NCBI GenBank assembly: GCA_036871055.1
Contig: CP141893.1
Span: 930,001 to 994,000, forward strand
Origin: Bisbaumannia sp015645095
GTDB taxonomy: Bacteria; Pseudomonadota; Gammaproteobacteria; Pseudomonadales; Halomonadaceae
DNA: 64,000 nt
Direction: 5' to 3'
Shown: positions 51,936 to 59,926 of the stretch, in pieces
Layout of the letters: each line of letters begins with the position of its first letter
How positions within the stretch are numbered: the first letter of the stretch is position 1
Notes under the pieces: model-generated
Seen by the model: only the letters and a program-made list of their open reading frames with translations
Database searches by the model: none
Told to the model about the DNA's origin: nothing
Translations under genes and position numbers: made by a program

Positions 51936-54482
51936 TTATGGGGCGGGAACCCGGTCGGCGAGGGGGCGCCGCTCGGCCAGGGCCAGCAGGGCCTGCGGGC
52001 TCATCGGGCGGCCGAAATGGAAGCCCTGAACCTCGTCGCAGGCCAGCCGCGCCAACCGCTCGGCCTGGCCCTCATACTCGACACCCTCGGCGATCACCTT
52101 CAGCCCGAGGCCATGGGACATCTGTGTGATCGCCTGCACGATCGAGTGGGTCTCGGGGTCGGTGTCCATGTCGGCGATGAAGGAGCGGTCGATCTTCAGC
52201 TTGTCCACGGCGAAGCGCTTCAGGTAGGCCAGGTTGGAGTAGCCGGTGCCGAAGTCGTCGATGGCCAGCTTGACGCCCAGCGCCTTAAGGCCCTCGAGGG
52301 TTCGGTGCAGGGCCTCGTGGTCCTGCAGGAAGAGCGATTCGGTCAGCTCCAGCTCCAGGCAGGCGGCCGGCAGCCCCGACGCCTCGAGGGCCCGGGCCAC
52401 GCTGTGGCAGAGGTCGCCGCGCTGGAACTGGACCGCCGAGAGATTGACCGCCACCACCAGGTCGGCATGGCCCTGGGCGTGCCAGGCCGCGGCCTGGTGG
52501 CAGGCCTGCTCGAGGGCCCAGTCGCCGAGGGTGACGATCAGGCCGCTCTCCTCGGCCAGGGGAATGAATCGGGCCGGCGAGACCTCGCCGAGCTCGGGGT
52601 GATGCCAGCGCAGCAGGGCCTCGGCGCCGATGAGCCGGCGCGTGGCGAGGGTCCACTGCGGCTGGTAGTCCAGCCGCAGCTCGCCGTTGGCCAGGGCGCC
52701 ATGCAGCCGGCCGAGCAGGGCCAGTCGTTCCTGGGCTTGGGCCTCGAGGTCGGCGCTGAAGCAGCGCCAGGTGTTGCGGCCGTCGGCCTTGGCGGCATAC
52801 ATGGCCATGTCGGCGTGACGCAGCAGGGCCGTCAGCGACTCGCCGTCATCGGGGTAGCGGGCCACGCCGACCGAAGCGGTGGTGGTCAGCTCGTGGCCCT
52901 CCAGGGTCAGAGGGGCGGCGATCCGCTCCAGCAGGCTGGCCAGGAATGGCGGCAGCTGCGCCGCGCTTTCCTGGTCGATAAGCATCAGGAACTCGTCGCC
53001 ACCGTGGCGGCAGAGGGGGCCGAGGGCGCCCGCCAGCGCCTCGAGGCGCCGGGCCAGGTGCTGGAGCAGCTGGTCGCCGATCTCGTGGCCGAGGGAGTCG
53101 TTGATGAACTTGAAGTGATCCAGGTCGAGATAGATCAGTGCCAGGGCGGGGGAGGAGGACGCCGCCAAGCGTTCCCGGGCCAGCTCGGCAAAGTGGGTGC
53201 GGTTGGGTAGCCGAGTCAGCTCATCGAAGCGAGCCAGTTGCTCGATGCGTTGCCGGGCGGCCCACTGCTCGGTCACATCGCTGGCGATGGTGCCGCTGCC
53301 GGCCAGTTCACCATCCGGCGTGAGCAGTGGGAAGTGCACCGTTTCGAGCCGGCGCGGCTGGCCGTCGATCATCAGCTCATGCCGGCAGAAGTGCGGGGCT
53401 CGCTGCCGTTGGCACTGTAGGGCCCCCGTGAGGAAGGGGGTGGCTTGAGCGTCGGCCAGAGACTGAGTGGGTCGCCTGCCGTCTCCTTCCTCGTGGGAGT
53501 GGTCGAGCAGCGCCTCGAAGGCCGGGTTGGTGAGGGTGAGGCGCCCTTGCGTATCGGTCAGGCAAAGCGCGGCGGGAGAGTGTTCGAAGAAGGCCTGGTT
53601 CAGGGCCTGGGTGTGGCGCAGGGCGTGAGTGCGCTCGGCCACCATCGTCTCGAGCTGCTGCTCCTTGCGCTTGAGGCTGCGAAACAGCAGCCGGTAGGGG
53701 GCGACCAGGCCGCTCACCAGGATGGCGCGATAGACCAGATAGCCCGAGATCAGCAGGAAGTAGTGGCCGACCTCGTTGGCCATGTCGAAGACATCGGCAT
53801 AACGGGTGAAGGCCGCGCTGCTGAGGATCCCGCACAGAAGCGCGGCGAGCATCAGCCGGAAGATGCCCGGATCCAGCCGCCGGCGGCGGCGATGGAGTAG
53901 CAGCATGCTGGCGGCGAAGACCGCGATGATCAGGTACTCGCTGATTATCTTGAAGTCGGTGAGGCCCTGGCCCTCGATAAAGCTGTCTGGAAAGCGCCCG
54001 GAGAAGATCAGGGTGCCGATCACCAGGCCGGCGGCGCTGAAACCGGCCAGCACGCGTCCCGCATTGACGCGGCGATCGCACCACCAGGCGGCCAGCAGGA
54101 AGGCGGCCGCCTCCAGGTAGCGAAAGCCGATCCATAGCTGGGTGGGGAGGTTGGCATCCTCGGGGAAGATCCCCATGCCGCGGTAGGTGAGGGCGTGAAG
54201 CAGCTCGAGGCCGGCGATGGGCACGGCCGCCATGCCGAGAATGCGCAGCAGGCCCTGGCACGTCCAGTGGCGGGTGTGCCAGGCGAGCACGAAGATGCCG
54301 CCCAGAATGACCACGCGACTCAGCTCCACCAGGGTATGGAAGAGCAGAAAATGCTCGCGAGCCAGCAGGTGCAGGATCCACAGGGTGAGGCCGAGGATGG
54401 CGAGTTGCGGGACACCGAAGAGCGCCGTGTTCCGTTCCCTGGATGCGCCGCTATCGGTAGGGGATGAGGAAGAAGTTGTCAT
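51936..54482 (-). CDS. MASE3-PAS-GGDEF-EAL c-di-GMP enzyme
   Basis: An 848-residue inner-membrane protein. About 1-270 form a MASE3-type sensor of some eight helices (FHTLVELSRVVILGGIFVLAWHTRHW). A short coiled coil and a PAS domain follow (about 300-410; FFEHSPAALCLTDTQGRLTLTNPAFEALL), then a GGDEF domain with an intact GGDEF motif (RHGGDEFLML), then an EAL domain with GAEALLRWHHP and DDFGTGYSNLAYLKRF intact. It could both make and break c-di-GMP; PAS or membrane signals would set the balance. It is a plausible supplier or sink of the signal read by LapD. No obvious ribosome binding site. Transcribed alone. Confidence 0.9.
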   Translation of the reverse strand: MTTSSSSPTDSGASRERNTALFGVPQLAILGLTLWILHLLAREHFLLFHTLVELSRVVILGGIFVLAWHTRHWTCQGLLRILGMAAVPIAGLELLHALTYRGMGIFPEDANLPTQLWIGFRYLEAAAFLLAAWWCDRRVNAGRVLAGFSAAGLVIGTLIFSGRFPDSFIEGQGLTDFKIISEYLIIAVFAASMLLLHRRRRRLDPGIFRLMLAALLCGILSSAAFTRYADVFDMANEVGHYFLLISGYLVYRAILVSGLVAPYRLLFRSLKRKEQQLETMVAERTHALRHTQALNQAFFEHSPAALCLTDTQGRLTLTNPAFEALLDHSHEEGDGRRPTQSLADAQATPFLTGALQCQRQRAPHFCRHELMIDGQPRRLETVHFPLLTPDGELAGSGTIASDVTEQWAARQRIEQLARFDELTRLPNRTHFAELARERLAASSSPALALIYLDLDHFKFINDSLGHEIGDQLLQHLARRLEALAGALGPLCRHGGDEFLMLIDQESAAQLPPFLASLLERIAAPLTLEGHELTTTASVGVARYPDDGESLTALLRHADMAMYAAKADGRNTWRCFSADLEAQAQERLALLGRLHGALANGELRLDYQPQWTLATRRLIGAEALLRWHHPELGEVSPARFIPLAEESGLIVTLGDWALEQACHQAAAWHAQGHADLVVAVNLSAVQFQRGDLCHSVARALEASGLPAACLELELTESLFLQDHEALHRTLEGLKALGVKLAIDDFGTGYSNLAYLKRFAVDKLKIDRSFIADMDTDPETHSIVQAITQMSHGLGLKVIAEGVEYEGQAERLARLACDEVQGFHFGRPMSPQALLALAERRPLADRVPAP

Positions 54483-54633
54483 TGTATTGAGGCGCCCCAG
54501 CGGCGCCCCTTGCTCTCTATTGGATCAGGTGGGGTCGTGAAGTGGGCATCCTAGCATCCCGGAGGGGGCGAATGGCTCGCCTTGACATGATCTCGGTCAG
54601 GATTCAGGCAGACACCCACTGACGCCGGGGCGC

Positions 54634-55386
54634 TCAGGGGCGTGGGCCGCCCATCACCCGCTCCAGCTCGTCCTCGGCGGGTAGGCCCTGGGCCAGTTCC
54701 ACCAGGTCGCCGTGGTGGTAGAAGCTGCTGGGCGTGGCCATCACCCCCAGGCCGTGCATCAACTGCTGGTTCTCGTAGAGGGCCTCTTCCAGGGCCCGGG
54801 GCAGTCGCTCCAGGGGCGTGATCTCGGCGCCGGCCTGGTGGGCCGCCAGGGCGGCGGCCGGGTCGTCGCTGGCCAGCAGGGCGATCGCTTCCCGGGGGCT
54901 CTGGCTGCTCAGCACCCCCACCATGATATGGCGCAACTGCACCTGGCCGGCCTCGACCCAGGGGCGGGTCTGCTCCCAGAAGGCGTCGCAGTAGGGGCAG
55001 CGGGTGTCGGTAAAGGTGTAGATGATGCGCTCGGCGTCGTCGCGGCCATCGGCGATCCAGGTGCTGGCCTCGAGCTCCGCCCAGGTCTGGGCATCCTGGG
55101 GCGCCCGCACCAGCTGCTCCAGGGGCGCGGCGCTGAGATCATTGCCCTCGCCGTCCTGCAGGGTGCCGACGATCACATGCTCGCCATCCGGCAGCAGGTA
55201 GGCGGCGAGTTCCCGTCCCTGGTAGCTGCCGGCATAGCCGGTGAGGCCGCCCGGGGCCGTGAAGCTGCCATGGATGGTCAGGCCCTGGCGTTCCAGGGCG
55301 GCGATGGGGGCGGGCAGTGGGTCGGCTCCCAGGGCGAGGCTGGTGGCGAGTAGCGGAAGGCCGAGTAGGCAGGCGCGAAGTGACAT
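54634..55386 (-). CDS. dsbG: Thiol:disulfide interchange protein DsbG
   Basis: A 250-residue periplasmic protein with a signal peptide (CLLGLPLLATSLALG). The N-terminal dimerisation domain is followed by a thioredoxin domain with the active site C130-PY-C133 in FTDTRCPYCDAFW and the cis-proline loop MATPSSFYH. The DsbC/DsbG family isomerises or reduces disulfides of exported proteins; the overall pattern fits DsbG. The ATG at 55386 follows GGAG; the long frame to 55962 runs through nrdR and is rejected. Divergent from nrdR across 90 bp. Confidence 0.87.
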   Translation of the reverse strand: MSLRACLLGLPLLATSLALGADPLPAPIAALERQGLTIHGSFTAPGGLTGYAGSYQGRELAAYLLPDGEHVIVGTLQDGEGNDLSAAPLEQLVRAPQDAQTWAELEASTWIADGRDDAERIIYTFTDTRCPYCDAFWEQTRPWVEAGQVQLRHIMVGVLSSQSPREAIALLASDDPAAALAAHQAGAEITPLERLPRALEEALYENQQLMHGLGVMATPSSFYHHGDLVELAQGLPAEDELERVMGGPRP

Positions 55387-55476
55387 GGTGACTCCGGTGA
55401 TGGTGGCTGGGCGAGGTATCGGCGAGTCGCTACAATAGGACCCAACCCAGCCCATAGTAAATCCCGGAACCCAGCC

Positions 55477-55953
55477 ATGCATTGTCCCTTCTGCGGTGCC
55501 CATGACACCAAGGTCACCGACTCCCGTCTGGTGGTGGAGGGCGACCAGGTGCGTCGCCGTCGCCAGTGCGCGGCCTGTGGCGAGCGCTTCACCACCTACG
55601 AGACCGCCGAGCTGGTGATGCCCCGGGTGATCAAGACGGACGGCTCCCGGGAGAGTTTCGACGAGGCCAAGCTGCGCGCCGGCATGCTGCGGGCCCTGGA
55701 AAAGCGCCCGGTCAGCGCCGAGTCCATGGAGGCCGCCGTGGAGCGGATTCGCCAGCGGCTGCGTGCCCGGGGCGAGCGGGAGATCCAGGCGCGGGATATC
55801 GGTGAAGAGGTGATGCAGGCCCTCAAGCGTCTCGACCAGGTGGCCTATATCCGCTTCGCCTCCGTCTACCGCCGCTTCCAGGATCTCGACGAGTTCCGTG
55901 CCGAGATCGATCGCCTGGCCCAGGAACCCCACTTCTCGCCCCACGACGACTGA
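55477..55953 (+). CDS. nrdR: Transcriptional repressor NrdR
   Basis: A 158-residue protein: zinc ribbon with Cys3, Cys6, Cys31 and Cys34, then an ATP-cone domain (VIKTDGSRESFDEAKLRAGMLRALEKRPV). NrdR senses ATP/dATP and represses ribonucleotide reductase genes. First gene of the riboflavin cluster, 17 bp before ribD, the usual gammaproteobacterial arrangement. Confidence 0.97.
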   Translation: MHCPFCGAHDTKVTDSRLVVEGDQVRRRRQCAACGERFTTYETAELVMPRVIKTDGSRESFDEAKLRAGMLRALEKRPVSAESMEAAVERIRQRLRARGEREIQARDIGEEVMQALKRLDQVAYIRFASVYRRFQDLDEFRAEIDRLAQEPHFSPHDD

Positions 55954-55970
55954 CGTTCCCAAGGAGTTGC

Positions 55971-57125
55971 ATGACGACGCCGACCCCCGAGCAGTGGATG
56001 GCCCGCGCCCTGACCCTGGCGCGGCGCGGTCGCTATACCACCCACCCCAACCCCCGCGTCGGCTGCGTGCTGGTCAAGGACGGTCGTTGCGTGGGCGAGG
56101 GCTTCCACCGCCGCGCCGGCGAGCCCCATGCCGAGATCCTGGCGCTGCGGGCGGCCGGTGACACCGCCCGGGGGGCCACCGCCTACGTGACCCTGGAGCC
56201 CTGCGCTCACCAGGGGCGCACCGGCCCCTGCGCCCGGGCCCTGGTCAAGGCCGGCGTGGCTCGAGTGGTGGCCGCCATGCAGGACCCCAACCCCCGGGTG
56301 GCGGGGCAGGGCTTCGCCATTCTTCGCGAGGCGGGAGTCGAGGTGGCCAGCGGCCTGCTGGAGACCGAGGCCCGGCGCCTGAATCCGGGCTTTATTCGTC
56401 GCATGAGCGAGGGCCGCCCCTTCGTACGCCTCAAGATGGCCATGAGTCTGGATGGTCGCACCGCCATGTCGTCCGGCGAGTCCCAGTGGATCACCGGCCC
56501 CCAGGCCCGCGCCGCCGTGCAGCGCCTGCGCGCCCGGTCCAGCGCGGTGATGACCGGGGTGGAGTCGATCATCTTCGATAACTCGCGACTGACGGTGCGC
56601 GCCGACCAGTTGGGGCTCGAGGACGCCGAGGCCATCGCCGAGCGTCAGCCACTGCGGGTGGTGGTGGACTCCCGGCTGCGGCTGCCCGAGGCGGCGGCCT
56701 GCCTGCGCGAGCCCGGACGGACCCTGGTGGCCACCTGCAGTGAGGATGTCGAGCGGCGTGAGCGCCTGGAGGCCGCCGGCGCCGAAGTGCTGGTGCTGCC
56801 GGTGGGAGAGGGTGGCCGGGTCGATCTGGACGCCTTGCTGCATCACCTGGCCAGCGTCGAGGAGAGCAACGAGGTGCTCCTGGAAACGGGGGCAACGCTG
56901 GCCGGGGCCATGTTCGATGCCGGCCTGGTGGACGAGCTGCAGCTCTTTATGGCGCCGACCCTGCTGGGCGGCGAGGCGCGGCCGCTGTTCCAGTTGCCGG
57001 GCCTGGAGCGCATGGCCCAGCAGCGCCCCCTGGAGATCCTCGATATCCGCGCCATCGGCCAGGACTGGCGGATTACCGCCCGACCCAAGGCCGCAATCAA
57101 ACCTTCGACCCAAGAGAGCCCCTGA
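55971..57125 (+). CDS. ribD: Bifunctional pyrimidine deaminase/reductase RibD
   Basis: A 384-residue cytoplasmic enzyme for two steps of riboflavin synthesis. The deaminase domain has HAEI (in GEPHAEILALRAAG) and the zinc cysteines in LEPCAHQGRTGPC. The reductase domain starts near RPFVRLKMAMSLDGRTA and contains VMTGVESIIFDN. AAGGAG lies 4 nt before the ATG. The last codons (PSTQESP and stop) lie inside the first copy of a tandem repeat array, so the native C-terminus has probably been replaced. The last recognisable RibD residues are near DWRITARP. Confidence 0.95.
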   Translation: MTTPTPEQWMARALTLARRGRYTTHPNPRVGCVLVKDGRCVGEGFHRRAGEPHAEILALRAAGDTARGATAYVTLEPCAHQGRTGPCARALVKAGVARVVAAMQDPNPRVAGQGFAILREAGVEVASGLLETEARRLNPGFIRRMSEGRPFVRLKMAMSLDGRTAMSSGESQWITGPQARAAVQRLRARSSAVMTGVESIIFDNSRLTVRADQLGLEDAEAIAERQPLRVVVDSRLRLPEAAACLREPGRTLVATCSEDVERRERLEAAGAEVLVLPVGEGGRVDLDALLHHLASVEESNEVLLETGATLAGAMFDAGLVDELQLFMAPTLLGGEARPLFQLPGLERMAQQRPLEILDIRAIGQDWRITARPKAAIKPSTQESP

Positions 57126-57578
57126 GCGCCAAGGGCGCTTTGGTACGAGTTTCACCGGTCGGTGACGGTCGGCCTTGGACTAGCGCCTGGCGTTCGACCC
57201 AAGAGAGCCCCTGAGCGCCAAGGGCGCTTTGGCAGATGGCCGGGTAGCGGCCTGTATGGGTGGCCAACCACTAGCGCCCGGCGTTCGACCCAAGAGAGCC
57301 CCTGAGCGCCAAGGGCGCTTTGGTACGAGTTTCACCGGTCGGTGACGGTCGGCCTTGGACTAGCGCCTGGCGTTCGACCCAAGAGAGCCCCTGAGCGCCA
57401 AGGGCGCTTTGGCAGATGGCCGGGTAGCGGCCTGTATGGGTGGCCAACCACTAGCGCCCGGCGTTCGACCCAAGAGAGCCCCTGAGCGCCAAGGGCGCTT
57501 TGGCAGATGGCCGGCTAGCGGCCTGTATGGGTGGCCAACCACTAGCGCCTGGCGTTCGACCAAGGTACCCTGAGCGCC
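57104..57578. repeat. Tandem repeat array between ribD and ribBA (perfect 180-bp duplication)
   Basis: A 40-bp core, starting TTCGACCCAAGAGAGCCCC, occurs at 57104, 57193, 57284, 57373 and 57464, with a degenerate sixth copy at 57555. The cores are separated by spacer A (49 bp) or spacer B (51 bp) in the order A, B, A, B, B'. Positions 57104-57283 and 57284-57463 are identical over 180 bp. Each core contains the hairpin AGCGCC-AAG-GGCGCT; spacer B also holds GGCC-based inverted repeats. The first copy covers the ribD stop codon. Short reverse frames inside it are by-products of the repeat. No riboflavin synthase gene is present here. Confidence 0.95.
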
Positions 57579-57660
57579 GACCCGATGCGGGCGTTGGTGT
57601 TTGGCAACGCAACCGTCGCCTGGTGGCGACGCCCGGCATCCCTAGCTATTCGGAGATCCC

Positions 57661-58836
57661 ATGGCGCACTCTTCCCAGGATTCGGCTTCCCCCGAGTCCG
57701 CCGCTCAGGCCGCCGAGCCCGCTACCGGGCTGGCCAGCATCGAGGCCCTGGTCGAGGACATTCGCCAGGGCAAGATGGTCATCCTGATGGATGACGAGGA
57801 TCGCGAGAACGAAGGCGATATCATCATGGCCGCCGAGAAGGTGGAGGCCGAGCATATCAATTTCATGGCGCGGCACGCCCGTGGCCTGATCTGCCTGCCG
57901 ATGACCCGGGAGCGCTGCGAGCGCCTCAAGCTGCCGCTGATGGTCAGCGACAACGGCTCCGGCTTCGGCACCAAGTTCACCCTCTCCATCGAGGCCGCCG
58001 AGGGCGTGACCACCGGGATCTCCGCTGCCGACCGGGCACGCACCGTGCAGGTGGCCGCGGCCCGCGATGCCAAGGCCGAGGACATCGTCCAGCCGGGGCA
58101 TATCTTCCCGCTGATGGCCGAACCCGGTGGCGTGCTGCGCCGTGCCGGCCATACCGAGGCGGCCTGTGACCTGGCCGCCATGGCCGGCCTCGAGCCCTGC
58201 GGCGTGATCTGCGAGGTGATGAACGAGGACGGCAGCATGGCGCGGCGCCCGGAGCTGGAGCGCTTCGCCGCCGAGCACGGCATCAAGATGGGCACCATCG
58301 CCGATCTGATCCACTATCGCATCCACAACGAGCATACCGTGGAGCACCTGGAGGCGACCCCGGTCACCACCGCCTTCGGCGAGCTGAGCCTGCATGTATT
58401 CCGCGACAGCATCCAGGGCGCCCACCACCTGGCCCTGGTCAAGGGGCGTCCCCATCCGGACACCCCCACCACGGTGCGGGTGCACCTGGCCGATACCCTG
58501 CGCGACCTCCTGACCCTGGCCAAGCCGGAGAGCCAGAGCTGGACCGCCAGCGCGGCCCTGGCCGAAGTGGCTGCCGCCGAGGCCGGCGTCTTCGTGCTGC
58601 TCGACGATGGCCGCCCCCACCAGGACCTCAAGGACCAGCTGGATATTCTGCTGGAGCGCAAGCGGGCGCCGCGCACCAGCGACTCCGATGGCGCCGGCAA
58701 CTACCTGACCATCGGCACCGGTTCGCAGATCCTGCGTTACCTGGGCGTGGGGCAGATGCGGCTGCTCAGCTCGCCGTGGAAGTTCTCGGCCCTGTCGGGT
58801 TTCGATCTGGAAGTGGTGGATCGGGTCGGCCCCTGA
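57661..58836 (+). CDS. ribBA: 3,4-dihydroxy-2-butanone-4-phosphate synthase with degenerate GTP cyclohydrolase II domain (RibBA type)
   Basis: A 391-residue protein. The N-terminal RibB domain (about 22-225) is intact: DDEDRENEGDI, GLICLPMT, GFGTKFTLSI and GHIFPLMAEPGGVLRRAGHTEAACDL, making dihydroxybutanone phosphate from ribulose 5-phosphate. The C-terminal GTP cyclohydrolase II-like domain (about 230-391) lacks the zinc-binding Cys motif (C-x2-GD and C-x-C): the matching region reads VRVHLADTLRDLL. That domain is probably inactive, as in other gammaproteobacterial proteins of this shape, so a separate RibA is expected elsewhere. GGAG lies 7 nt before the ATG. Confidence 0.93.
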   Translation: MAHSSQDSASPESAAQAAEPATGLASIEALVEDIRQGKMVILMDDEDRENEGDIIMAAEKVEAEHINFMARHARGLICLPMTRERCERLKLPLMVSDNGSGFGTKFTLSIEAAEGVTTGISAADRARTVQVAAARDAKAEDIVQPGHIFPLMAEPGGVLRRAGHTEAACDLAAMAGLEPCGVICEVMNEDGSMARRPELERFAAEHGIKMGTIADLIHYRIHNEHTVEHLEATPVTTAFGELSLHVFRDSIQGAHHLALVKGRPHPDTPTTVRVHLADTLRDLLTLAKPESQSWTASAALAEVAAAEAGVFVLLDDGRPHQDLKDQLDILLERKRAPRTSDSDGAGNYLTIGTGSQILRYLGVGQMRLLSSPWKFSALSGFDLEVVDRVGP

Positions 58837-58928
58837 GCCCCCGTCACCGCCGACTCTTCAATAGGGGCGGGCCTCGGGCCCGCCGTTGGGCGCCTCGGGC
58901 GCACTAGCGATCAAGCAGGAATGCAAGC

Positions 58929-59411
58929 ATGCAAGCGATCTCCCAAGTCGAAGGCAGTTTCACCGATGTCGATGGCCGCTACGTCATCGTGGTAGGCCGG
59001 TTCAACCACCATGTGGTGGACAGCCTGGTGGACGGTGCCGTGGACAGCCTGACTCGGCACGGCGTGGACGCCGACAATATCGATATCGTCCATGTCCCGG
59101 GGGCCTGGGAGCTGCCGCTGGCGGTGAAGCGCGCCCTGCAGGTGGTGCGTCCCGATGCGGTGATCGCCCTTGGCGCGGTGATCCGCGGCGGCACCCCTCA
59201 CTTCGAGTACGTGGCCGGTGGCTGCAATGCGGCGCTCGGCAACCTGCAGCTGGAGTTCGATACCCCCGTCGCCAACGGCGTGCTGACCGTCAACTCCATC
59301 GAGCAGGCCATCGAGCGCTCCGGCACCAAGGCCGGCAACAAGGGCGCCGAGGCGGCCATGGCGGCCATGGAAATGGTCTCCCTGCTCAAGCGCTTCGGGG
59401 GTGAGGCATGA
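58929..59411 (+). CDS. ribH: 6,7-dimethyl-8-ribityllumazine synthase (RibH)
   Basis: A 160-residue enzyme of normal length. Signature parts: IVVGRFNHHVVDSLVDGAVDSL, VPGAWELPLAVK, ALGAVIRGGTPHFEYVAGG and LTVNSIEQAIERSG. It joins the RibB and RibD products to make lumazine, the penultimate step of riboflavin synthesis. The ATG at 58929 has AGGA 8 nt upstream. Stop and nusB start overlap as ATGA. Confidence 0.97.
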   Translation: MQAISQVEGSFTDVDGRYVIVVGRFNHHVVDSLVDGAVDSLTRHGVDADNIDIVHVPGAWELPLAVKRALQVVRPDAVIALGAVIRGGTPHFEYVAGGCNAALGNLQLEFDTPVANGVLTVNSIEQAIERSGTKAGNKGAEAAMAAMEMVSLLKRFGGEA

Positions 59412-59914
59412 GCGCACCCCGCGGCGGCCAGCGTCCGCCCTCCAAGGCTCAGCAGAGCCGTCGCGCCGCCCGCGAGCTGGCGGTGCAGGGCATCTATCAA
59501 TGGCAGCTGACCGGCAAGTCGATCACCACCGTGGAGGCGGAGTTCCGCAGCCAGGTGGCCGACGACGACCTGGAGGATCACGAGAACTGGCACAAGGTCA
59601 TGGAGATCGCCGACCTGGCGCTCTTCCACGAGCTGATGCAAGGCGTGGTGCGCTTCCAGGCCGACCTGGACGCCAGCCTGGCGCCCCTGCTCGATCGGCG
59701 TATCGAGGACGTGGATCCGATCGAGCTGGCGATCCTGCGCCTGGGCGCCTATGAGCTCTCCCGGCGCCTCGAGGTGCCCTATCGGGCGGTGATCAACGAG
59801 GGCGTCGAGCTGGCCAAGTCCTTCGGCGCCACCGATGGGCACAAGTACATCAACGGCATCCTCGACAAGCTGGCCGGGCGGCTGCGCTCGGCCGAGGTCC
59901 GCGCCCGCCGCTGA
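59408..59914 (+). CDS. nusB: Transcription antitermination factor NusB
   Basis: A 168-residue all-helical RNA-binding protein. The N-terminal basic region SRRAARELAVQGIYQWQLTG and the C-terminal block VINEGVELAKSFGATDGHKYINGILDKLA are NusB hallmarks. It binds boxA of rRNA leaders with NusE in antitermination. Overlaps ribH by 4 bp, as in many gammaproteobacteria. Confidence 0.97.
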   Translation: MSAPRGGQRPPSKAQQSRRAARELAVQGIYQWQLTGKSITTVEAEFRSQVADDDLEDHENWHKVMEIADLALFHELMQGVVRFQADLDASLAPLLDRRIEDVDPIELAILRLGAYELSRRLEVPYRAVINEGVELAKSFGATDGHKYINGILDKLAGRLRSAEVRARR

Positions 59915-59926
59915 GGTGCCTCGCCC

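Noticed and set aside
52017..53210. 397-codon plus-strand frame opposite the GGDEF-EAL gene
   Set aside because: Antisense to an intact, motif-complete protein; composition is that of a high-GC shadow frame.
54634..55962. 442-residue form of the DsbG gene
   Set aside because: The first 192 codons run antisense through nrdR; the ATG at 55386 has a ribosome binding site and a signal peptide.
57104..57578. CRISPR array
   Set aside because: Units have regular spacing, but the 'spacers' are themselves repeated (A, B, A, B, B') and there are no cas genes; it is a tandem repeat.
57360..57639. Two short reverse-strand frames (67 and 62 codons) with near-identical protein sequence inside the repeat array
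   Set aside because: Their similarity comes from the DNA repeat itself; no ribosome binding site and no independent family.
56950..57660. FMN riboswitch before ribBA
   Set aside because: I could not find the conserved RFN-element blocks; the region is occupied by the tandem repeat.
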